Shown here in pieces: positions 34,301 to 45,600 of a stretch of DNA of 64,000 nt (positions are counted from its first letter, which is position 1; each line of letters begins with the position of its first letter). A program made the position numbers and the translations under genes. Location: NCBI GenBank assembly GCA_034336665.1, contig JAPFBE010000002.1:35257406-35321405 (forward strand), written 5' to 3'. Source of the stretch: Luscinia megarhynchos (taxonomy: Eukaryota; Chordata; Aves; Passeriformes; Turdidae). The notes under the pieces were generated by a model. The model had not been told where the DNA came from and searched no databases. It was given only the letters and a program-made list of their open reading frames with translations.

Positions 34301-37300
34301 GCTTTGTTCTCACAATCCACCATTTTCAAACTAGTGTACTATGGTTGTAGGGGTGATTTTTAAAATTTTTATTTGCATCCCTTTTTTTTAAATTTTATTT
34401 TTTTAATTTGCGAAACAGAAATAACAAGGGTGAAGGCTTTGGATTGTCAACACTGATTTAGCTCTAGGAGTTTAAAATGCCACACAATGTATTTGTCTTG
34501 CTCCAATCAGAAATTATTGCCCCAAATCTGCATGGAGGAAATAGGTGACAGCTGCTCAACTTTCCTAGTTCACAGTGTCAAGTCTCTATATTGACATAAA
34601 GGCATCTATGACAGCTGATAAACTAACACAGAGCTCTTAAATTGGGGTAGGTGAAGAGATAACATGGGGTTTGCTTGTATTACTTTTATATGATTGGGGT
34701 ATTTAATTTCCATAAGAGAGGAGGCAGAGAGATGGAGGCACTATCATCTTAAACTGCTACAGCTAAACGCATTAAAAACTTGTGAGTCATAGCTCTTAGA
34801 CAGAGGCACCTTCTGTTAGTCAGAGACATTGTTCTGATCTCTATAACAACTGCATTAGTCACCAGGAAAACAGAGGATAAGAGGAATGGTCCCTGCCTCA
34901 AAACACATACCATCTAGGAATCAGACAGAAGAAAACACACATCCAGTGGGAATCTAACTGAATTCCATGAAAATAGCTCCTATATAAATAATATAAGCAG
35001 GAGATTGTGTTTGACTATATGCCAAACATATGCCTAAGTGTCAGATGTGAAAGCTGGGAAAAAGGGGACTGCATGTCACATATTGAAATATTTTTTAAAA
35101 ATCATAATTTTTATTCTATCTGTGTTACAATCCCCTCTTTTTACATGTTTTTCATGGCAGTGCTATTGAAGATGATAATGTGATATTAAGTATCAGCCAC
35201 TTAAATTTTCTTTCCAGTAGATGAAAGAATTAACAAAATACAAAAAGCAAAGTGGCAAAAAGACAAGTGCAATTCTCTTTTTCTTCAAATAAAAGTCCTG
35301 TTGTAACTTTATGGTATATTTCAAAAATGGCTCAATTTACTGTTTAATTAAATAGGGAGTATATCAAATATACACACATTTATATACACATAAAAATGCT
35401 GAGCAGGTTGTGTTGGAGTCATATTTAGTTACAACAGCACAAGCTGGCTACCAAAAAAAAGAGTCAATTCAAGTATATTTGTTAACAGCCTAAATTCCAC
35501 CTTCATTCAGTATAGGACATATAAAAATAAGGAAGAAGATGAGTTACCACAGAACAGTCAGAAAAAAGTTGCATTTGCTTTAGAATCAGCCATTTCATAC
35601 AGATAAATACAAATGCACCAGTTTACATTTTTTCTGTCACACTTTAAAAAGGTCTAAGATATTTTTTATCCATGGTTTTGAGAGATAGGATGTAAGAGAA
35701 GAATGAGAGGGAAAAGTGGCCAGTGCTGATAAGAGCAGTCAAAAAACCTACTGCCAGCTGTTCTAAAACAATACCAGTTATCAATTGTGTTTGATTAAGC
35801 TTGCACCTCTCCGCCTCAGCTTTAAACTACTGCAGTAGGCATTGTTTCCTGGACTGCTTCTCACACAGGTTTTATTTAAATAGCTGTCATTGATATTTCA
35901 CAGACTCTATGCGAGCACCTCTTTTAAGCAACCATTTTCCCAAAAAGTACTCTCTCACTGAAATAGAAACAGCTGAAGTCAATGCATTACTTACACATGT
36001 GAAAAGATTTTAAAACTTTGCAAGTCCAACCACCAGCTAAAGGAAGGAGGAGAAACAGGATGTCTGCTACAAATGGCTGATGTTCGGACATTTGTGACTG
36101 CAGGCAGAATGTCATTCTCCTGAGAAAGTCAGGGAAGGTGCAGAAATTGGCTAAGGCAAGTACACTATCCATTCAATCTTTCTGAAAGGCTATGTTCAAA
36201 CTCAACAGTCACTTCTGGCTGTTTTCATCAGAAAAGTACAGACATCTATAAATGCTGATGAATTGCCCATCTTAATTATTTGTTTAAGGATCTCACACCT
36301 CCCTCCTGTCTGCTCAAGGCAAAAGGATGACAGGGTTGAATCATTCTGGTGATCTCGTTTTCACCTTTGAGAAAGACATTAGGCATTCTCTTAGCTTCTT
36401 CATAGTGCAGGATGGCCCAATTACCAAGCCTGGCTCTACCCACAAGGTTTAAGAATGAGATATGAACAAGAGCACTTTTTAAAGAATTAAACAGGGAATG
36501 ATGACTCTAAGATATGTTCTAGTGAAAAGACAAAAATTACAAGAATTAAATGTTCCTAGGAATGAGTTAATGTCAGGAATGGTGTAGAAAGTGATCTGAA
36601 TGTAAAATTCCAGGTTATTTCGCACCAATATACCCTTCATTCTACTTCTGTCCATCTTGGCATTGTGAAAATGTAGAAGCTATTCAAGTCCCACTCCTCT
36701 TTCTTTCCCCTTTCCTACTGCTGTTGTCCTTTTATAGTTTTACTATGGCTTATTCTGGACCATTGCCTGAAGCTAAGTATCATTTTTCCTACATGCCACC
36801 AATATTTGAAGTCTCCTTTAGTTTTTTTTCTCGTCCAAGTATTTCCATCTCGAGTTTGCATTAGAACATGACCTGAGGTGCAGCTGGCAGCAAGGAAAAC
36901 GGCTGTGACCTGCCTTAGCCTACAAGGGCTCCAGAAGTTACTGTGGCTCAGATTTCTGGAAGAGCTCTCCCCCCTGTTTGGGGTTGGAAAGCTGTAACTT
37001 TTTTTGCCCCATTGCAAGACTGAACACCTCTGGGTGCCTTATCTAGTAAAAGCTAAGGATTAAGTATGCATCTAAAATCCCATCTCTCTTTCTCATGTCT
37101 TCTTCTGGGCATCACTAACAGAAAAGGAATAGACATCAGATGAACAGAGCTACATGCTGAATGCAAAGTATAAGTAGACTTCAGGGAAATTGAATAACCT
37201 GTTCTAAACTTCTTCTGGTGTGTGAGACAAATTCATTTGCCCTCTGCAGTATGTGATGAACAAATCACACTATTTTAAGCTAATTATTGTACAGCCAATG

Positions 37301-40300
37301 GAGAAAGGTAGATGAAAAGCCTAAGCAAAAGGGTCTTTATTGAATAAGAGTGACACTTAATGCTCATCTTCATTCAGTCATTCTGTTCCCCAAAATCAAA
37401 CACAGATGACTGAGCCCTAAAACACAGTTGAGAAGTCATTCCCCCAAAGAGGGAAAGGGGGACTTTACACTTGTGGATAAGAAAATTTCTTCCTGAGTGT
37501 GGGTATATTTATCCCATCACAGAAGATATATACACAGTTGTGATTTATGCAATTCAGAGAAATAAGAATGATAGCAATTGGTAGACCAGAGGGGAAGAAT
37601 CTATTTATTGAAAACGTGTGTGAGACATATTCAAATAAAACTTCAAATAAAATCAGCTGTACTTGGTTTTACCTAAATTTATGGAAATAAAACTGCAAAT
37701 ATCCTCCAAGTAATCTGATGGTTAATTTATGTCCCCAGTAAAATTAAGGCAGGTATCATGTGAACTTTTACTTACTTTGCATGGACATAATGCAAAATTA
37801 CGATTTTGTGTGGTTTCAACTGGGGTTGACAAAAAGAGTTTTTAAAATCTAACAGTATAAAGCAAAGCTAAATGTTGCAAAACCAGGCCTTTAAAGATGG
37901 AAACATCATACCCAGCACAGCCCAAATATTTGTCTCTGAAATATATGTATTGATATTTTGGCCTATTGTAATAAGTACAGAGAATCTGGGATGAACTTTT
38001 GTGTGACTGGCTGTATTTCTCCTGTACTGGTCAGCACAAATCCAGGACTCTATTGAGGCATTACTCTTTCCTGTGATCAGTGGGTTACTACTTAAATGAA
38101 ACTCAAGGATACTCTAACTAAACTTATATGTCTAGTAAAGTACTAAAGAAATGCTGTTGAATTTTCAAATTCCTTCTGTTATTTGTATGAGAATACAATG
38201 TACATTGTACACACAACTGTAAGGAGACAATTTTCAGAGGCTCTGACAGGTATTGAGGCTCAGAATGCTGAATGCTCTTACATCCCAGAGAAATCCTAAA
38301 CCTTAGCACAAGGAATGCCAAACTTACTAAACTTCAGTTCTGGCAGATGCAAACTGTTTGAGACCCAGGGTGGTTTACCATGTGATGTACTCTTAAAAAC
38401 AGAAGATGCTAACATTTTAGTTCCTGAGGCAGTTGCTTTGTTCACAATTCAGTGGTTTCATCCAGTTGTGAAAAATAAATGGGCAAAATTAATCAATCAT
38501 CTCTGCTTGTGTCCCCAAATCCTGTGTATCAGACATAAATTTTGTCTGATCAATATCTTAGTGAAGGCGAGGGATCATGCCTGACTGCATTCAGACATGG
38601 AATGAGTATCTACCTTTTTGACCAGTTGCATTTTACTTTTTGCATTTACCTTTAACAAATTCTTAATTTGTAACTTCTGGTGGCTTTATTTTATACTTAG
38701 ATGCTCTAAAATTAATTTGATTAACAGAACAAAATTGATGTTTAGCTGTGGGGTTCAAACACTATGATCCTTGAAGTACAAGCATTTGTGGCAGAGATTT
38801 CTTTTTCATTTTAAACACTAGGATCACAATTATTTATCACTATTTTTTTTCTTTGTGTTCCTAACATTTAAGTAAATCATAAATTTGAATAAAACCCAGA
38901 TTCAAGCACTTTAATGGCATGAACTAATTGTTCATTCTGTTGCATGAAAATTTACCATCACATGCCTTTGGCAATGTAGCATTTGTTTACAGGAGAAGGC
39001 TAAGTATTTCAGGGACATCTGCCCTTTTGGATATATGTTAGGAGCAGGAAATAAAAGACAACTAATAGGGATTTACATATTCACAAGAAGAATTTAACTG
39101 GATCCCCGTGGCTGACAGGCAAAACTGTGAGAGTGGTGAGAATGTCAGACCCACGCATCAAGTGGAGTTTAACTAAAAATGTAGAAATAATACACACATA
39201 CATTACATGACAGTTCTTCTTCTGAGTGACTGTCCTTGAGAATTACACAATTGCAGTCCAGCTTTACTCAGTGTTGTTGACCTGCAATAAATTTTTTTAG
39301 CTTTCATTATGTTAATTAGAAAATAATGCTTGAAATGGTGGGATAATGAGTAATCAGTTTAGCACATCCACAGCCAGATAGACAACTTACATTAACATGC
39401 TAACAGTTCAGCTGATACTATTGAAGTCCTAGTCAGAATGGTAGACTGAAAGTACACCTGCATGGAAGTCTGAATTTGGATACAATGGAATTGAGTCTCT
39501 GATTTAAGCACCCTAAGACTTCCAGATTCTAAGTCAAAACGCAAATTTATGGATACTTTTTGTCAATTTTTTTCCAAGATGAAATACAAAATAATAAAAT
39601 ATGAACAAAAATAACAGAATAAAAGAAAGAAAAAAATATGAAAAAGTTACTTTCTGTTTTGCTACGTTCTTGTTCTACCTTTGCAGCTTTCACTCTTGCA
39701 AAATCTAAACAAATACTTTGGTCCATGAAAGAAAAATACAATTCTTTATTCTCTAGAAAATATACTAAAGTATACTAAAGCTTTAATTTTATTTCATAAA
39801 GTATAACTGAAAAGATGAGCTCACCTAATATCCATATATGTCACTGTATATTGCAAGTCAATTTTATGTGGGCTGATATATGACTGAAAATTTCTCTGTT
39901 TGGATTAAACAACATTTTAGAAACTATTAAATCAGATACAGATCTAAAGATCTAAAGTTCCCAAAACCTTGCTGAGGACACTGTCTATTACAGTGTTTTC
40001 CCAACAATCCTAATAGCAGCTTTCTTCACATAGAAACTGAAATAAATGTGAAATAAATTGGAGGAAAGTCATGATTTATGCAGAAACTGAACATTATAAA
40101 TAAAAAGGTTATGTATGTGCATTATATATTACTCCCCTAATCAGGAGATCTCCAGATTGCCTTATAAAGAAAAAAACAAAATGAAAACAAAAATCAGAGA
40201 TTATTTGGTCTGCAGATATGGTGCTGCTTTTCCCACTGTGACATATTTTAAGTTAAACTTATTTTATATCATACTTTTTCTCTTCTGCACATTCCAGCTT

Positions 40301-42519
40301 TAAAATCTCAATTGTACCATTGTTATAAAAATCCTTTTAAAATATATTCATGAGATTCTTCCAAGTTCCATTATATGTATTCTGTGCAGATGAATTGTTT
40401 CTCCAATGACCTCTTTAGAGTTGTATTGAGACATATTTCCTTGATTTAATTAAGAAGAAAAAATATTAAATGGAATAAAACAAGTAAAAATAATTCAATA
40501 CATCAGGAAATTACTAACACTAGCAAAGATTCTAAGTAAGTTTTTCTAACCTCGTTAGGGAAAGAAAAGCCTTCATAAAAATCTGTCAAATGAGCTTTTG
40601 CAGAGAGAGAAACAAAGTCATGTGTAGTAAAACCAAAACCAAAAAGTCTTTGGTTCAAGATCATTAATACTATCTGTGTGAGAACAACACACAGGAGAAA
40701 ATTGCAGCAAATTTTTCTGTGCATTTGTTTGTTTTTAGTGCACAACAAGTGTCCTGAGAAGCACAGCAGTGCTATGGCAGTGTAGCACATGTTACCAGAC
40801 GGGCAAGAGAACAGTAGGCTTCCCACTCACGATTTCTTTCCGTAGAAACTAAGCTCTGAGTTCCCTTGGACTTCTCTTGGAAAAATATTAGTAATGTCTT
40901 TGAAACAAGTTTTCATTTAAACGTTAATGCTTATTTAGCAATTCAGTTCGCACATGCCTAATTGAAATATCACTATTACACAGAAGGTCTTGTGTATGTG
41001 ACAGAGGACTGAATGTTTTATGGCAACCACTACATATGTAACATCTCACACCATGTATTTACCAAAGCTAGAAGTGTTTGTCTAAAATCTGTGACTTAGT
41101 TTATCCCTGTTTCAAGATAGAAAAAATTGCTAAAGACAGGAACAGAAATACTTCTTTCTTCACTTATAGTCAGCAGATACAGAGAATGGTGTTACATCTG
41201 AAAACTTTAAAAAAAATGAGCACTTGCCTGTATTTCTTTTTCTTTTGTTGTGTATATTTCTTATTATAAGATAAATGTGCTTTTGGGGGTTGTAGTGAAA
41301 TCCATAATTTAGTTTAATATTAAGTACTTTACAAAATTATCTTATACATGATTAATAGATTAAAAAACAAACAAACAGCAATTTATTACAAGTCTATCAT
41401 TATAATGGATTGCTTATAACACCATTGTTACTCTGTTATAGGACTGATGCCTCTAACCATCCATAATATTTATCCTTTTCAAATATACAACACAGATATA
41501 AAATCTATTAATCATGCATCAACCTGTTATAATCTGAACTTTTACTTATAGTGCTACAAAATTACATTTATAGTTTTGACCTCAACTAATTAGTTTGAAA
41601 TTCTGAATGAAATTGTATATGATATGGGGAGTTATCAAGCATTGAGACTTGGCATGTAAGACAACTAAATACTCATGCCCTTAGTGTGTGAACATTTCAG
41701 TTTAATCAGTCTAGCCCCGAATGCTTTTATTCTGCTAGCATACTAAATATAAATATAATAGGTTTATAAATAATTATATGGACCATTGATTTCATAGCTT
41801 TTTAAAAAAGAAAGCAAAGTCTGGGATAATATGATTTCTCAAAAATAAGTAGTCCAAACCTTTTGGCAGTAGTCTGTTTCCCCCTTGTAGATGGCACAGC
41901 CATTTGCCTGTGTCTCTTGTGGTTTACAAGAAAACACTCCTTAGCCACTAGATGACTTTTTTGTTAGCAGTCAATGATGTGATGCTGGAAATTATTTTGT
42001 AAAGAATACTCTGAGGTGGAAGGTGTTTGGCTTTGTTCCTCTTGGTTTATGGTTTTATTGGGTAATATTGTTTAAAAAGACAGACAAGAAGAAAAAAAAA
42101 AAAAAGCAAATCAAAGCACAAAAAAAACCTCCCTGGGACTGAAATACTTTGTATGTGTTGTTATTTGCAGTGCATGCCAAGACATTCATGGGCACCAGAG
42201 CCAACCTGGCGAGCTAATTAAATAAATAAATGTGTATGTTTAAAACAGCCTTATAAGGAGCATTGGAAATCTGCAAGATGAGCGAATATCTTATAACTTC
42301 TTCCGCAGGTGCGAGGATAGCTACAAGCCATGGACTTTCTGTCCTGCTTCTTGTTTGTGGCTTTGTGAAGGGTGCTTTGCTTTAATCTAAAAGTGCTGAC
42401 TTTTTCCAATATCACTTTCTCTTCTTAAAGCAAAGAGCAAATCGCCTGTAAAATCCACGGAGCGGACAGCAAAGTTGACCCTAACCTCCAACCACCACTC
42501 TGCACCCAATGTACTCTAA
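19236..42519 (+). CDS. VSTM2A: VSTM2A, secreted V-set Ig protein, five coding exons (gene span)
   Basis: Coding segments 19236-19314, 21632-21798, 23009-23059, 26443-26779 and 42431-42519 join in phases 1, 0, 0, 1 to encode 240 residues. Residues 1 to about 24 are a hydrophobic signal peptide. About 28-150 form one V-set Ig domain with Cys48 in MSCAF, Trp63/Trp64 in the IQWWF strand, and Cys127 in the DEGLYEC motif (121-127). N-glycosylation sequons are at Asn35 and Asn175. The rest is a polar Ser/Pro/Lys-rich tail without a hydrophobic segment, so the protein should be secreted, in keeping with reports that mammalian VSTM2A is secreted, acts in preadipocyte commitment through BMP signalling and dampens Wnt signalling. 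Identification rests on near-identity to mammalian VSTM2A as I recall it ([35 protein letters not shown]). An alternative C-terminus comes from readthrough of exon 4. All splice sites are GT-AG. Confidence 0.95.
19383..19399 (+). repeat. Run of 17 G, followed by a purine-rich stretch
   Basis: Seventeen consecutive G begin 68 bases after the exon 1 donor, and purine-only sequence (GGGGGAGGAAAGGAAGAAAG type) continues to about 19440. G runs this long are unstable and can form G-quadruplexes in DNA and in the pre-mRNA. The length may not be exact because such runs are prone to sequencing error. Confidence 0.8.
20026..20046 (+). promoter_or_regulatory. RE1/NRSE silencer element (REST binding site)
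   Basis: GTCAGCACCATGGACAG (20026-20042) satisfies every position of the NRSE consensus NTYAGMRCCNNRGMSAG, and 17 of 21 bases agree with the canonical 21-bp RE1. REST binds such sites and represses neuronal genes in non-neuronal cells. A site in the first intron, in a GC-rich island, is a usual arrangement for REST targets, and VSTM2A is known to be brain-expressed. The site contains an ATG in good Kozak context at 20035, which is explained by the RE1 motif itself. REST binding is inferred, not shown. Confidence 0.75.
20076..20189 (+). repeat. Higher-order tandem repeat, 36-bp period from 6-bp units
   Basis: Six-base units (GCTCCT, GCCCCT, ACTCCT, GCTCCC) are arranged in a 36-bp higher-order unit at 20076-20111, 20112-20147 and 20148-20183. 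Copies 1 and 2 differ by only two bases; copy 3 has a few changes and runs into GATGCC and CCGCCGCC. Because the period is a multiple of three, it stays open in several frames (Leu/Pro-rich or Pro/Ala-rich on +, Gly/Ala/Ser/Arg-rich on -). I read these as by-products of the repeat rather than genes. Confidence 0.9.
21464..21492 (+). other. Potential G-quadruplex motif in intron 1
   Basis: Four G tracts of at least four bases (21464-21467, 21473-21478, 21480-21483, 21486-21492) are separated by loops of five, one and two bases, which fits the G-quadruplex pattern on the coding strand. A further G-rich run lies at 21537-21552. Both are within 170 bases of the exon 2 acceptor, so they could affect splicing of the pre-mRNA. 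Confidence 0.65.
21632..21798 (+). CDS. VSTM2A: VSTM2A coding exon 2 (first half of the V-set domain)
   Basis: Encodes residues 27-82 (codon 27 split with exon 1). It starts [17 protein letters not shown] with the sequon Asn35-Val-Thr, then the B-strand cysteine Cys48 (MSCAF) and the C-strand core IQWWF (61-65) with the conserved tryptophan. It ends in an acidic, variable [15 protein letters not shown] loop. The acceptor is TTGTTTTACAG|C and the donor TCAG|GTACTG. Phase 1 in and phase 0 out agree with the neighbours. If the donor is ignored, the frame runs to a stop near 21849. Confidence 0.95.
22114..22138. repeat. ATTTT pentanucleotide repeat
   Basis: A short run of TTATTATTTTATTTTATTTTA in intron 2, following a stretch of T. 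It is a simple microsatellite. Confidence 0.8.
22528..22893 (+). repeat. C-rich minisatellite (10-12 bp units, 65-bp higher-order unit)
   Basis: More than 30 units of the type TNTCCCCCGGC, 10-12 bp each, fill about 365 bp of intron 2. Within them a 65-bp block made of six units (11+10+11+11+11+11) is duplicated exactly at 22611-22675 and 22676-22740. The unit sequence contains no stop codon in most phases, so two + frames stay open for over 200 codons (Pro/Leu/Ser-rich). They are repeat artefacts, not genes. The complementary strand has many GGGG tracts and could form G-quadruplexes; the C-rich strand could form i-motifs. Confidence 0.95.
23009..23059 (+). CDS. VSTM2A: VSTM2A coding exon 3 (17 codons of the V-set domain)
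   Basis: A 51-base exon encoding [17 protein letters not shown] (residues 83-99), the segment between the C' and D/E strands of the Ig fold. The acceptor CTCTCCCTGCAG|G and donor CAGC|GTAAGT are both strong. Both flanking introns are phase 0, so skipping it would keep the frame and remove exactly 17 residues. It sits inside very GC-rich DNA between the minisatellite and a CR1 fragment. Recognised by matching the family sequence; far too short to find as an open frame. Confidence 0.93.
23190..23258 (+). mobile_element. CR1 LINE 3' terminus (forward orientation)
   Basis: GGTCGGACTCGATGGTCGTA followed by GAGGTCTTTTGCAACCTAAA and ending GATTCTATAATTCTGTGA is the standard 3' end of an avian CR1, including the terminal short direct repeats. 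Only about 70 bp remain. It starts 131 bases downstream of the exon 3 donor and is less diverged than the copies at 9.7 and 10.7 kb. Confidence 0.9.
23704..23745. repeat. Perfect 21-bp tandem duplication
   Basis: The 21 bases starting AACAGAATTATAAAGCAGC occur twice in exact tandem (23704-23724, 23725-23745). An exact copy suggests a recent duplication. Confidence 0.9.
26443..26779 (+). CDS. VSTM2A: VSTM2A coding exon 4 (second half of V-set domain and linker)
   Basis: Encodes residues 100-211 plus one base. It starts [18 protein letters not shown], then the F-strand motif DEGLYEC with Cys127, partner of Cys48, and [20 protein letters not shown] closing the Ig fold near residue 148. The linker holds a dibasic Arg155-Arg156, the highly conserved [16 protein letters not shown] (160-175) with sequon Asn175-Ile-Ser, and a Ser/Ala/Gln-rich stretch ending IPKQSPQS. 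The acceptor follows a long T tract (26408-26422); the donor is TCAG|GTATGG, phase 1. Reading on past the donor gives the alternative C-terminus described separately. Confidence 0.95.
26780..26868 (+). CDS. VSTM2A: VSTM2A alternative C-terminus by exon 4 readthrough
   Basis: If the exon 4 donor is not used, the frame stays open for 89 more bases and ends at TAG 26866-26868. This adds 29 residues: Gly-Met-Val-Lys-His-Phe-Glu, then [20 protein letters not shown], Cys and Asp. The resulting protein also has 240 residues. It has two cysteines and a basic cluster but no membrane segment. I recall a mammalian VSTM2A isoform whose tail also begins Gly-Met-x-x-His-Phe-Glu at this point, which suggests the composite terminal exon is conserved. 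AATAAA signals at 26949 and 27132 support a real 3' end. Confidence is limited because it rests on recollection. Confidence 0.6.
26949..27137 (+). terminator. Candidate poly(A) signals for the short VSTM2A isoform
   Basis: AATAAA occurs at 26949-26954, 80 bases after the readthrough stop, and again at 27132-27137. GT-rich sequence follows each (TAGTGTGTATAG near 27064; GATGTGTTTC near 27152), as in functional cleavage sites. In this AT-rich genome AATAAA is frequent, so position is the main argument. Confidence 0.45.
34885..34945. repeat. Possible ancient amniote interspersed repeat
   Basis: GAATGGTCCCTGCCTCAAAA followed by CACATACCATCTAGGAATCA resembles the 'GGTCCCTGCCC-CAAAGAGCTTACAATCTA' signature seen in very old amniote repeats. 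Only about 60 bp match from memory, so this is tentative. Confidence 0.3.
42431..42519 (+). CDS. VSTM2A: VSTM2A coding exon 5 (main C-terminus)
   Basis: Completes the split codon to Ala212 and encodes [16 protein letters not shown], then [13 protein letters not shown], ending at TAA 42517-42519 (29 residues with Ala212). The acceptor is TCACTTTCTCTTCTTAAAG|C. The tail is basic and Ser/Thr-rich with no hydrophobic segment, so the spliced isoform is also secreted. I found it by searching for the [17 protein letters not shown] tail that I recall from mammalian VSTM2A; the exact match, correct phase and close stop make it secure. It lies 15.7 kb beyond exon 4 and is invisible as an open frame because of its size. 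Confidence 0.9.
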
Positions 42520-42620
42520 ATCTCTACACAAGGAGCACCTTCTTCAGGAAGTACAAACAAAATTACTAAATAAATAAAATAAAATAAAATAAATATAAAA
42601 AAGAAGAGGATCCCACATGT
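42520..42620 (+). terminator. VSTM2A proximal 3' UTR with poly(A) signal cluster
   Basis: After the stop codon, an AAATAAATAAAATAAAATAA array at 42568-42594 holds several overlapping AATAAA hexamers, followed by T-rich sequence (CATGTTTTCTTGATATATC near 42616). This would give a very short 3' UTR of about 100 bases. A longer 3' UTR using signals further on is equally possible. Confidence 0.4.
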
Positions 42621-45600
42621 TTTCTTGATATATCTTATTTTCTTTGGCGTATCACTGATATTTTATTTGAAGAGAACTGGTGTGATGTAATCAAACGTTT
42701 TGTAACAGCAAGACCTAGTTTCCTTTTCTTTCGGCAAGGAGAAGCCTCATCCTTGACTTCTCAGGGGTTGGCCTGCAAGTCCTCAGTATTACAGAATTAA
42801 CCATGGATGACATTTGTTTTCCTACGCTGAAAGAACCGTTCCAGCCTGGAAGCAAAAAGAGGCCAAATAAGGAAACAAACCATAGTGATTTAACATAAAT
42901 AGAATTCACACAAATTTTTTATCAAAAAGCCTTTTTTTAAATTTTCTTTTTTTTTTTTCTTTTTTTTTTTTTTGTGTGTGTGAGGAATAGGAAGGAGAAA
43001 ATATATTCTACAGAGGAGCACAGCAGACTAGGAAATGTTGTTTCTGAAAAACATATGAGGATATTTTTCTTTTGAAATTTTTTTTCTTTCTGCTTTTCAA
43101 TACATTATTCTTCTCCCCCTTTGGGGTTTTTCTCCTGTCCTTCTGTTTGTTTCTTGTTCAATGGTGGCAAGTACAACTTAGGCCAACCCCTGATGACTAT
43201 GCGGAGGTTTATATATATATACATCCTTTTTTTTTTGTGTGTGTGCATTCTATATTTCAGTGTGTTTTCTCTAATTTTGCAACTCCTGTATATGCAAAAC
43301 TAACTTAAATTCTGTAAATTGCTTACAGTCTGTGTGATATAACTTCAGAGTAGACATACTTTGGTCCCCATGCAAGTCAGTTTTTAATATTATCTATGTG
43401 TCGTGCCACCAAGAAACATCTTTATTTCCTTTTTTGACAAAACAACACTTTTTAGTTTGTAATTCAGTAATGTGTGGATTTTGTAATGCATATCTTCACT
43501 TTGACTGGTTTGACCCCCTTCAGCCCTCTGTTTACTCTGTAAATGCACATTAAAATTTGTTATGGTCTCTAGACAATGAATTATTTTAGTTTGTATGTTG
43601 TGTTGGAGTTCAGATGCTGAAAGCTCTTTGAACTTGTGATGTTTATAGAAGAAGTGATTCAATCACTAGAGACTGTAAAATGCAGGTTTGCAGTCAAATA
43701 CTGCACGTAAAAAAAGGTTAGAAACAGAAAACAGACAAATAAACCAGAACATGTCTTTAAGGATGTTCTTTTGGTAAAGAGTTTTAGGGAAGTGAATTTA
43801 TTACACTGATAAAATATATATTTGCATCACAGCTCCTTCTACATGGCCAAAGAAGTGTCTTTCTTTGCTTTTTCTGAAAGTGGATTGTCATTATTCATTG
43901 ATATTCTTAATTAAAATACTTTTTGTCTGTGAACTGAATGTGAGAATTTTGCTGTTGAATGATGTAATATGTGTTACATGAATTACATTCATTAATGCAG
44001 GAAGCAAAAATTGCTACCATTTGCAGCTGCAATCAGGAAGGTTTTTTTTTCTTTTTCCCATCTTTCCACTGATGCTGAAAATTCACACCCTTTCATTTAT
44101 CATCACAGACAATCACATACACCACATGCTTATTATGATCTATTTATAGCTGCATTAAGTAGCTGCAGTGTGGTCAGCTGTGTGATTTCTCCTCACTCTG
44201 TAAGTACTGCAGAAGAAATTTAAAAGTATGTTTTTTATCTTGCCAGTTTGCTCATAAATCTGATGTCTTCCCCCATTACTTTTAAAGGATAAAGATCAAA
44301 TAAAGGCATAGAATAAACATTTTGTTAACCTAATGCTTTGGAAGAGGGTATCATTTGCACAGATCTAATTTCCCATAAATTCTGTAGTATAAACTTGACT
44401 TGGAATAGTCAGTCTTTCTTTGGTTTTGGACAAGTCTTAGCAGTAATAAAGAGAGAGAAGTTTGACATAATACAAACAAATCAGGAGAAACCTTTGAGAG
44501 AGAAAGATCAAAATTTCTTTAATTTCAACGTAAAATTTATGACCCACTTGGAATGTTGAATGTTGTATATTGAGAAAGTTTTCCTTTCCACTGAAAGTTT
44601 CCTCCTATGTTATAACATAGTTGTAACAGTTTATCAATCTACTGACAAAGAAATTAAAAACTGTCCCCATTAAACTGTTCAGACTCAAAGCCAATATTGT
44701 GGATCAGAGATGATGAAAAGAGGGAAAAAAAGTCAGAGGTCAGAGCTTTTTTGAAGTCTCGCTTTCTGAACATACCTGTGGAACCAAACTTTGAGAGTTC
44801 TGGAGAAAAATCTCCATTTTCTCTGAAACAGATGTCTATGACTGGATGATGTGAGAATATCCTGCTTGGAGCTTGGAAACTTCAGTTTCCATTGGTCTTA
44901 ACTGGAACCAAATGCTTAATGTCACATGTGTTTCATTTGTTTACTGTGTCCATATATCTCGTGTGAATATTGCATATATGCACATAGGGACTACACATCA
45001 TGAAATATGGCATTTGACAGCACAGTTTAGCCTCATATTGCTGAAGCTGTTACTATGTTAAACTGATATTGTGTTTTGCTTTATACTCTTAGCTGCTTGG
45101 TATAAATCACCATGTACTAGGAATTCAGATTAAATAACGAGCTGAAATTAAAAGCAGAATTCTAGACCACTTGGATTAGTGTGATGCAAGCCAGGAAGAC
45201 ATTCCCATATTGTGATCTGCTATTGTTACAACTGTATCAGCAAAAAACCCACAAAACCACAAAACTACCAAAGAAATCCGTAGGACTTTTGAAAAGCCTT
45301 TAAATTTCCCATGAGATGCAAAGAGGACACAGAAATTGTCCTCCTTCCCCTTTCAAAACAACAGAACCAAATTCTTCAAATGAGGCTGATCCAGCCCTTC
45401 TGGCTGCAGATCTAGAGCACAGCTTTAATTTCTCCCAATCTGTGTGGATGCAGCAGCAGCATCTCCTAACAGGAGCAGGTATCACATTTCTCAATTTTTA
45501 ACTGTGTCTTAACAGCTGTTCTCCAAATCGAGAATCTACCTGCAGCTCCTAGAATTTCTCAAAATGGAGGTTAAGATACAGTAGACACCCTTGTTTCTAA

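Larger units (their letters stand above)
26780..42430 (+). other. VSTM2A intron 4 (15.7 kb)
   Basis: A phase 1 intron from GTATGG to TCACTTTCTCTTCTTAAAG. It is AT-rich and nearly free of recognisable repeats. There are A runs of 14-16 at 28451, 30728 and 42092, and a 16-T run at 30923. A 153-codon minus-strand open frame at 32381-32842 has no recognisable domain and I do not call it a gene. No other exon is supported, although small alternative exons would be hard to see. Confidence 0.85.

Noticed and set aside
42300..42360. Acceptor-like CTTCTTCCGCAG followed by a short hydrophobic frame beginning at an ATG near 42330
   Set aside because: The frame closes after 12 codons, does not match VSTM2A, and the exon 5 acceptor at 42430 explains the known tail.
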